5,182 nt of DNA from an uncultured Butyricicoccus sp. (lineage in GTDB: Bacteria; Bacillota; Clostridia; Oscillospirales; Butyricicoccaceae): the NCBI GenBank assembly GCA_900557315.1, contig USSI01000120.1, forward strand, positions 1-5,182, given 5' to 3'. The notes beneath the pieces are model-generated. The model did not search any database, was not told where the DNA came from, and saw only the letters and a list, made by a program, of their open reading frames with translations. The translations under genes were made by a program, and so were the position numbers. Positions 1-5,182 of the stretch are shown one piece after another; position 1 is the first letter of the stretch, and each line of letters starts with the position of its first letter.

Positions 1-85
1 CGCGGCGAATGGCGGGTATATCAAGGTGAACTCGCGCCCCGGCAAGGGGAGCACGTTTTCGCTGTTCCTGCCGAGAGGGCAGTGA
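1..85 (+). CDS. Sensor histidine kinase, C-terminal end only (partial)
   Basis: Only the last 27 codons are present, read from base 2 to the TGA at 83-85. The peptide contains GGYIKV, then GKGSTFSLFLP. This is the end of a HATPase_c domain: the G2-type glycine box (GxGSTF) followed by the last beta strand found in membrane sensor kinases of two-component systems. The family autophosphorylates a histidine and passes the phosphate to a response regulator, whose gene is probably further upstream, outside the window. The kinase lies 211 bp before an ABC ATPase/permease operon on the same strand, a common pairing in Firmicutes where the two-component system controls the transporter. What it senses cannot be told because the sensor domain is missing. 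The family call is firm for such a short piece; the regulatory link to the transporter is inferred. Confidence 0.85.
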   Translation, partial: AANGGYIKVNSRPGKGSTFSLFLPRGQ

Positions 86-112
86 AGGCGCTGTCCGTAG
101 GGTGCGCATTGC

Positions 113-173
113 GTGCCCGGCTGGGTGCCCACTTCCTAAGTGGGCGAAATTTGCGCCTGCGCGGCGCGGGCAC
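113..173 (+). repeat. Foldable inverted-repeat block after the kinase gene
   Basis: Three complementary pairings sit together. An outer 7-bp helix joins GTGCCCG (113-119) to CGGGCAC (167-173). Inside it is a perfect 8-bp hairpin, GCCCACTT (127-134) with AAGTGGGC (138-145), closed by a 3-nt loop. A second 5-bp hairpin joins GCGCC (153-157) to GGCGC (163-167) and shares base 167 with the outer helix. Together they make a three-way-junction-like fold. No T-run follows, so it is not a typical intrinsic terminator. It may be an mRNA 3'-end stabiliser, a dispersed intergenic palindromic element, or a small structured RNA. The pairings are seen directly; the role is unknown. Confidence 0.5.
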
Positions 174-198
174 ATACTCCATATCAATCCTGTCAAAA

Positions 199-227
199 CT
201 GTTAGATTTCCGACAGGCTCTCGACAG
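199..227 (+). promoter_or_regulatory. Three direct repeats at 11-bp period, candidate response-regulator site
   Basis: Heptamers CTGTTAG (199-205), CCGACAG (210-216) and TCGACAG (221-227) start exactly 11 bp apart. The last two share the core CGACAG; the first is a weaker match that keeps the G at position 3 and the final AG. On the other strand they read CTGTCG, CTGTCG, CTAACA, like the tandem boxes bound by OmpR/PhoB-family regulators, which use one box per helical turn. The site lies between a sensor kinase gene and the transporter operon, where the partner regulator would be expected to act. The repeats are seen; the binding protein is inferred. Confidence 0.35.
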
Positions 228-238
228 AATTGTATGGT
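210..238 (+). promoter_or_regulatory. Weak candidate promoter for the ABC operon
   Basis: CCGACA (210-215, 4 of 6 to the -35 consensus) and TATGGT (233-238, 4 of 6 to the -10) are 17 bp apart. The -35 overlaps the direct repeats, as at promoters that depend on a response regulator. It would start transcription near 245, inside the left arm of the terminator hairpin. The match is poor and this is only the best candidate I could find in the gap. Confidence 0.2.
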
Positions 239-241
239 ATC

Positions 242-279
242 GTCTGTATCGTACCAAAGGGTACGGTACAGACTTTTTT
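242..279 (+). terminator. Intrinsic terminator or attenuator just before the ABC operon
   Basis: A 14-bp stem is formed by 242-255 and 260-273, with only one G-U wobble (249 with 266), around the 4-nt loop AAAG, followed by six T (274-279). This is a textbook Rho-independent terminator. The ribosome binding site of the ABC ATPase gene begins about 2 nt after the T-run, so no promoter fits between them. The hairpin could end the two-component operon, but any transcript reaching the transporter from upstream must pass it, so it probably also works as an attenuator or partial-readthrough element. Confidence 0.85.
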
Positions 280-296
280 CCGGGAGGTTTTCTCTT

Positions 297-965
<669 letters not shown>

Positions 966-978
966 GGGGGCGCGCGGC

Positions 979-3681
979 ATGTTAAACGTCCCCAACAAAA
1001 AGTGCATCCGCCGCCTGTCCGACCGCAGCCTGCGGGCGGCGAAAACACGCAACATCATTGCGGTCATCGCCATCGCGCTGACGACCGTGCTGTTTACTTC
1101 CCTGTTCACGATCGCCATGTCCATCAACGCCTCGTTCCAGCAGGGCAACTTCCGGCAGGCGGGCGGCGACATGCACGGCTCGTTCAAAGACCTGACCGAG
1201 GCGCAGGTGGAGGAGCTGAAAGACGACCCGCTCATCGAAGAATACGGTACGCGCCTGATGGTCGGCATGGCGCCGGGCGAGGTGCCGTTCAACAAGAGCC
1301 ATGTCGAAATCAGCTGCATGGACGAGGCCGAGGCAAAGCACTATTTTATTGAGCCCGTCGAGGGCAGCCTGCCCCGCGAGGGCACGGACGAGGCTGCGGC
1401 CGACACCCGCGTACTCTCCCTGCTCGGCATCGAGCCCAAGGTCGGCGCGCAGTTCACCCTGCCGATCGAGATCGACAGCAACACCACGGACGCGCGCGTG
1501 GTCGAGCGCACGTTCACGCTCTCCGGCTGGTGGGAGTATGACAGCGCGATCGTCGCGTCCCACGTCCTCCTGCCCCGATCGGCGGCCGAGGAGCTGTGTG
1601 CGCTGTCCACCGGCAAAGAAGGCACACAGACCGGCACCTGGTCGCTTGATGTGATGCTTTCCAGCTCGCTGCACATCCGCGACGACCTTGAGCAGATCCT
1701 CGCAAACCACGGCTACCAGTGCGACGACGCGACGGGCGAAAATTATATCAACATCGGCGTCAACTGGGGCTACTCGGGCGCGCAGCTCGCGGAGAACATC
1801 GACCCGCTGACGGTCATCGCCATCGCCGCCATGCTGCTGCTCATCATCTTCACCGGCTACCTCATCATCTACAACGTGTTCCAGATTTCGGTCACGAACG
1901 ATATCCGGTTTTACGGCCTTTTAAAAACCATCGGCACGACCGGCAAGCAGATCCGCCGCATGATAAGGCGGCAGGCCTATCTGCTCTCGGCCGCCGGCAT
2001 CCCGATCGGCCTTGTAATTGGGTATCTGATCGGCGCGCAGCTCGTGCCGCTCATCCTCTCGCAGTTGAGCGGCATGCACGAGACCATCTCGATCAGCCCG
2101 CTGATCTTTATCTTTGCGACCGTGTTCTCTCTCATCACCGTGCGCATCTCCTGCCGCAAGCCGGGCAGGATGGCTGCGCGCGTGTCGCCGGTCGAAGCGG
2201 TGCGGTACACGGATGCGGGCGCCAAGCAGCCGAAGAAATCCAAGGGAAAACACACCGCCGCGGGGCGCGCCTCCTACGGCGCCAAGCTGCCGCGCATGGC
2301 GTGGATGAACCTCGGCCGCAGCCGCAGCAAGACGGTCATCACGGTCATTTCGCTCGCGCTCGCGGTGGTGCTCATGCAGCTGACCTACACCTTTGCGATC
2401 GGCTTTGACATGGACCGGTATCTCGCGAGCAAGTCGGCGGTCGATTTCATCGTCGGCGACGCGGCGTACTTCCAGACCGGTTCGGGCTTTCGCTCGACCG
2501 ATGAGGCCGTGCCCGAAAATGTGATCGCGGACATCGACGCCGAGGGCGGCATCACGCAGTCCGGCCGCATCTACGGGCAGGTGTCCAGCGTGCAGGAATT
2601 TGTCTCCGAGGACTGGTTCCGCCAGAATAACGGCCAGTGGTACCCGGCGGAATATCTGGACCAGATGGTCGAACAAGCCGAGCATAACGCATCCGGCCTG
2701 ATAGCCGACCGCGCCCAGCTCTACGGCATGGAGGACTTCCCGCTGTCCAAACTGACCGTGCTGGACGGCGACCTGTCCGCCCTGTCCGACCCCACGAAAA
2801 ACGCGATCGCAGCAGTGTATGCGACCGACGACTACGGCGACCCGGAAGCGCAGTCCCACTGGGCGAAAGTGGGCGACAAGGTGCACCTGCGCTATGTGGA
2901 GGAATACGAATACTACTACACGGACACGGGCGAAGTCATCCCGCCCGAGGAGGTTGACGCGGTCTATGCCGGCGGGCGCAGCGTCGGCTCGCGCGCCAAG
3001 ACCTATCGCGATGCAGAATACACGGTCGCGGCGGCGGTCACCATCCCCGGCTCGCTCGACTACCGCTTTTACGGCGCGGACCAGTTCGTGCTGGGTGCCG
3101 AGCAGTTCAAACAGGACTCGCAGACCGATTCCGTGATGACCTATGTATTCGACGTGGAGGACGGCACGGACACCGAAATGGAGGCCTTCCTCGCGGACTA
3201 CACGGAAAACGTGCAGCCGCTGTTCGACTATGAGAGCAAGGCGACCTATCAGGCCGAGTTCGAGAGCATGCGCAATATGTTCCTGACGCTCGGCGGCGCG
3301 CTCAGCTTCATCATCGGGCTGGTCGGTGTGCTCAATTTCCTGAACGCCGTGCTGACCGGCATCATCACGCGCCGGCACGAGTTTGCGGTTTTGCAGGCCA
3401 TCGGCATGACAGGCAGACAGCTGAGGCGCATGCTCATGCTCGAGGGGCTGTATTACGCCCTGCTCGCCATGGCGGTCAGCACCGTCCTGAGCGTCACGCT
3501 GGGGCCGCTCATCGGCGCGGGGTGTGCAAACGTCTTCTGGTTCTTTGTGTACAAGTTCAGCGTGCTGCCGCTCGCGGTGCTGCTGCCGGTGTTCATCGCG
3601 CTGGGGCTTGCCATCCCGCTCCTTACCTACCGCGGCACGGCAAAGCAGAGCATTGTGGAAAGTTTGCGCACGGACGAGTGA
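979..3681 (+). CDS. ABC transporter permease, duplicated FtsX-family, two extracytoplasmic domains
   Basis: A 900-residue inner-membrane permease, partner of the ATPase 13 nt upstream. I predict eight membrane segments by eye: about 20-42, 277-298, 334-358, 372-391, 452-475, 768-795, 823-848 and 861-884. Large outside domains lie after the first (about 230 residues) and after the fifth (about 290 residues). It is an internal duplication of the four-segment FtsX unit. RFYGLLKTIGTTGKQIRRMI (310-329) and HEFAVLQAIGMTGRQLRRML (800-819) are the same cytoplasmic coupling motif in each half, and each half ends with a matching tail, PVEAVRY (404-410) and SIVESLR (891-897). This differs from BceB-type permeases, which have ten segments and one outside domain, and from LolC/E, which are separate four-segment proteins. 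ATG 979 follows AAGGGGG with 8 nt spacing; an in-frame ATG at 937 lies inside the ATPase gene. The second outside domain has an odd acidic and tyrosine-rich stretch (639-647). Family is certain, substrate unknown. Confidence 0.95.
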   Translation: MLNVPNKKCIRRLSDRSLRAAKTRNIIAVIAIALTTVLFTSLFTIAMSINASFQQGNFRQAGGDMHGSFKDLTEAQVEELKDDPLIEEYGTRLMVGMAPGEVPFNKSHVEISCMDEAEAKHYFIEPVEGSLPREGTDEAAADTRVLSLLGIEPKVGAQFTLPIEIDSNTTDARVVERTFTLSGWWEYDSAIVASHVLLPRSAAEELCALSTGKEGTQTGTWSLDVMLSSSLHIRDDLEQILANHGYQCDDATGENYINIGVNWGYSGAQLAENIDPLTVIAIAAMLLLIIFTGYLIIYNVFQISVTNDIRFYGLLKTIGTTGKQIRRMIRRQAYLLSAAGIPIGLVIGYLIGAQLVPLILSQLSGMHETISISPLIFIFATVFSLITVRISCRKPGRMAARVSPVEAVRYTDAGAKQPKKSKGKHTAAGRASYGAKLPRMAWMNLGRSRSKTVITVISLALAVVLMQLTYTFAIGFDMDRYLASKSAVDFIVGDAAYFQTGSGFRSTDEAVPENVIADIDAEGGITQSGRIYGQVSSVQEFVSEDWFRQNNGQWYPAEYLDQMVEQAEHNASGLIADRAQLYGMEDFPLSKLTVLDGDLSALSDPTKNAIAAVYATDDYGDPEAQSHWAKVGDKVHLRYVEEYEYYYTDTGEVIPPEEVDAVYAGGRSVGSRAKTYRDAEYTVAAAVTIPGSLDYRFYGADQFVLGAEQFKQDSQTDSVMTYVFDVEDGTDTEMEAFLADYTENVQPLFDYESKATYQAEFESMRNMFLTLGGALSFIIGLVGVLNFLNAVLTGIITRRHEFAVLQAIGMTGRQLRRMLMLEGLYYALLAMAVSTVLSVTLGPLIGAGCANVFWFFVYKFSVLPLAVLLPVFIALGLAIPLLTYRGTAKQSIVESLRTDE

Positions 3682-3712
3682 AAAACAGCGTTGATTTTTG
3701 TCACATTCGCCA

Positions 3713-3741
3713 TTGACGATCGTCTGTCCTGATGTTACAAT
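3713..3741 (+). promoter_or_regulatory. Sigma-A-type promoter for the MATE gene
   Basis: The -35 TTGACG (3713-3718, 5 of 6) and the -10 TACAAT (3736-3741, 5 of 6) are separated by exactly 17 bp, and an extended -10 TGn precedes the -10 at 3733-3735. Transcription should start near 3748-3749. This is by far the best promoter in the window. It makes the MATE gene a separate unit from the ABC operon, which has no clear terminator of its own after its stop codon. Confidence 0.8.
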
Positions 3742-3747
3742 AGACTA

Positions 3748-3837
3748 CGCTCACGCGGAGGGCAAATCATTCGCTGGAAATGATAAGCCGGATAAGGTGA
3801 CGGGTTGAAACACCCGTAGTCTTATCCGGCTTTTTTT
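3748..3837 (+). promoter_or_regulatory. Candidate riboswitch leader of the MATE gene, possibly guanidine-IV (mepA motif)
   Basis: The leader starts at the predicted transcript start and ends in the terminator T-run. A hairpin pairs GGC (3761-3763) with GCC (3787-3789), then, across an AA/AA internal loop, ATCATT (3766-3771) with AATGAT (3779-3784). Its loop is CGCTGGA (3772-3778). Loop bases GCUGGA (3773-3778) can pair with UCCGGC (3825-3830), which is the 3' arm of the terminator, over six pairs with one G-U. The lower hairpin arm GCC is also the first part of the terminator 5' arm. The hairpin plus pseudoknot and the terminator therefore exclude each other, as expected of a ligand-induced ON switch. 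Guanidine-IV riboswitches are known upstream of MepA-type MATE genes in Clostridia and act by antitermination. The context fits, but I could not check the consensus, so another class or a new one remains possible. Confidence 0.6.
3785..3837 (+). terminator. Intrinsic terminator in the MATE leader
   Basis: GCCGGATAAG (3787-3796) pairs perfectly with CTTATCCGGC (3821-3830), and AA at 3785-3786 can extend the stem into the T-run. Above a short imperfect zone (3797-3800 with 3817-3820) a second stem pairs CGGGT (3801-3805) with ACCCG (3812-3816) around the loop TGAAAC. Seven T follow at 3831-3837. The hairpin is very stable and lies about 50 nt before the MATE start, between promoter and gene, so it must be conditional for the pump to be made. 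It may also stop readthrough from the ABC operon. Confidence 0.93.
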
Positions 3838-3886
3838 ATTTTGAACTGCCCTGCTGCGGTATTTCGTTAAGAAAGGGATGGGAAAT

Positions 3887-5182
3887 ATGGATTTACTCAA
3901 GGACAAGGTCAAACCGCTGTATTTCCGCTATCTGGCGGCTGCGTTCGGCAGCGCGCTGACCAGCTCGATTTACAGCATCGTGGATATGGCGATGGTCGGC
4001 CAGTATCAGGGCCCGGACGGCACGGCGGCGCTCGCGGTCGTCGCGCCGGTTTGGAACATCATCTACAGCTTCGGCCTGCTGGCAGGCATCGGCGGCTCGG
4101 TGCTGTTCTCCACGCTGCGCGGCAGCGGCAAAACCCGCCATGAGGACGAAAACGAATATTTTACTGCTGCGCTCGGCCTGTCGGTGTTTTTTGCCGCGCT
4201 GTGGTGGATTGTCATTGCCTTTTTTGACACGCCCATGCTGCGTCTGTTCGGCGCGTCGGACGCGCTGCTCCCGCTCGCGCAGGATTACATCCTCCCGATC
4301 AAGTTTGTGGTGCCGTTCTTCCTGTTCAACCAGATGCTTGCCGCCTTCCTGCGCAACGACGGCAACCCCGGCCTTGCGACCGCAGGTGTGCTTGCGGGCG
4401 GTATTTTCAACGTCTTCGGCGACTACTTTTTCGTATTCACCTGCGATATGGGCATTTTCGGCGCGGGCCTTGCGACCGCGATCGGTGCGGCGATCACCTT
4501 CTTTGTCATGCTGTCGCACTTCTTTACGCGCCGGTGCACCCTGCGGCTGGTGCGGCCCAAGCGTGTACCGCTCCAAATCCAGCAGATCATTGTCACCGGC
4601 TTTTCCACCTTCTTTATCGACGTGGCGATGGGCATCCTGACCATGCTGTTCAACCGCCAGATCATGCGCTACATCGGCGCAGACGGGCTTTCGGTTTACG
4701 GCATCATCGTCAACGTCAGTACGATCGTGCAGTGCTGTGCGTACAGCATCGGGCAGGCGGCCCAGCCGATCATCTCGCGCAACCTTGGCGCAAAGGAATG
4801 GACGCGCATCCGGCAGACGCTGCGCTATGCGCTGTATACCGTGGCATTTTTCAGCATCTTCTGGACTGCGCTCACGCTTGCCGTCCCGAACGGGTTTGTA
4901 CGTGTATTCATGGCGCCGACCGAGAGCGTGCTGGCTGTTGCGCCCGGCATTTTCCGCAGCTACTGCATCTCGTTCCTGCTGCTGCCGCTCAACATCTTCT
5001 CGACCTATTACTTCCAGGCGCTGATGAAGCCGGGCACCGCAATGGTGGTTTCCGTCGCCCGCGGCCTCGTCGTCAGCGGCGCGCTGATCTTTGCGCTTCC
5101 CGCGCTGTTTGCGCCTGAAGCGCTGTGGTTTGCCATGCCGGTGACCGAGCTGGTGGTCGCGGCCTTCGTGGTAATCCGTATG
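3887..5182 (+). CDS. MATE-family multidrug efflux transporter, MepA/DinF-like (3' end missing)
   Basis: An inner-membrane antiporter of the multidrug and toxic compound extrusion family, which uses a Na+ or H+ gradient to expel cationic and other small compounds. The 432 codons present cover nearly all of a usual 440-460 residue protein; the reading frame is open at the window edge. Typical family features are visible: VDMAMVGQY (32-40) in the first helix, RNDGNP (156-161) followed by GGIFNVFGDYFFVF, and the second-half counterpart GQAAQPIISRNLGA (289-302). Hydrophobic segments fit the 12-helix, two-half MATE fold. The RNDGNP and GQAAQP phrasing resembles MepA-type pumps of Firmicutes. I chose ATG 3887 because AAAGGG (3872-3877) sits 9 nt upstream; the in-frame ATG at 3878 touches that site. 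It follows its own promoter and a riboswitch-like terminator leader, suggesting induction by a small molecule that it exports. The substrate is inferred, not shown. Confidence 0.96.
   Translation, partial: MDLLKDKVKPLYFRYLAAAFGSALTSSIYSIVDMAMVGQYQGPDGTAALAVVAPVWNIIYSFGLLAGIGGSVLFSTLRGSGKTRHEDENEYFTAALGLSVFFAALWWIVIAFFDTPMLRLFGASDALLPLAQDYILPIKFVVPFFLFNQMLAAFLRNDGNPGLATAGVLAGGIFNVFGDYFFVFTCDMGIFGAGLATAIGAAITFFVMLSHFFTRRCTLRLVRPKRVPLQIQQIIVTGFSTFFIDVAMGILTMLFNRQIMRYIGADGLSVYGIIVNVSTIVQCCAYSIGQAAQPIISRNLGAKEWTRIRQTLRYALYTVAFFSIFWTALTLAVPNGFVRVFMAPTESVLAVAPGIFRSYCISFLLLPLNIFSTYYFQALMKPGTAMVVSVARGLVVSGALIFALPALFAPEALWFAMPVTELVVAAFVVIRM

Noticed and set aside
102..296. Longer N-terminus for the ABC ATPase using upstream in-frame starts
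   Set aside because: It would translate through the inverted repeats and terminator hairpin, adds 65 residues that the family lacks, and has no good ribosome site; ATG 297 has a strong one.
1921..3378. A 485-codon open frame on the minus strand inside the permease gene
   Set aside because: It lies wholly opposite a strongly supported permease gene, its product is rich in R, H, D and V with no family motif, and such long antisense frames are common in GC-rich coding DNA.
3715..3724. Perfect 10-bp palindrome GACGATCGTC overlapping the MATE -35
   Set aside because: About five palindromes of this size are expected by chance in 5 kb, and nothing extends the symmetry, so I do not call it an operator.
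3750..3830. Cyclic di-GMP-I (GEMM) riboswitch
   Set aside because: The GGGCAAA start and following hairpin resemble it, but the conserved GACGCAAAGC segment after the hairpin is missing and the second helix does not fit.

Overview
The window is GC-rich, gene-dense DNA from a bacterium. The most likely source is a high-GC gut Clostridia lineage (Oscillospiraceae/Ruminococcaceae type). This is inferred from the gene types (a sensor kinase beside a LolD/MacB-type ABC ATPase and a duplicated FtsX-family permease, plus a MepA-type MATE pump), AGGAGG-like ribosome binding sites, intrinsic terminators, and a consensus-like sigma-A promoter with an extended -10. No marker gene is present, so the lineage is an inference.

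Layout, all genes on the + strand: (1) bases 1-85 are the last codons of a sensor histidine kinase. (2) Bases 86-296 are a regulatory gap holding a foldable inverted-repeat block (113-173), three direct repeats at an 11-bp period that look like an OmpR/PhoB-type response-regulator site (199-227), and a strong intrinsic-terminator hairpin (242-279) ending 2 nt before the ribosome binding site of the next gene. (3) Bases 297-965 encode an ABC ATPase and 979-3681 a 900-residue permease, 13 nt apart and clearly one operon. (4) Bases 3682-3886 hold a good promoter (3713-3741) followed at once by a structured leader: a hairpin whose loop can pair with the 3' arm of a strong terminator (3785-3837). 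This is the architecture of an ON-type transcriptional riboswitch. (5) Bases 3887-5182 encode a MATE-family efflux pump that runs off the end of the window.

How it fits together: the kinase tail next to an ABC ATPase/permease pair is the common Firmicutes arrangement in which a two-component system controls a neighbouring export or peptide-resistance transporter; the substrate cannot be read from sequence. The MATE gene appears to be a separate unit with its own promoter and RNA switch. A structured terminator leader in front of a MepA-like MATE gene is the known setting of guanidine-IV (mepA motif) riboswitches. That is my leading class assignment, but I could not compare the sequence with the family model.

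The most interesting parts are the two non-coding gaps. Each has a terminator hairpin between its likely promoter and the gene it serves, so both transport operons may be controlled at the level of transcript elongation.
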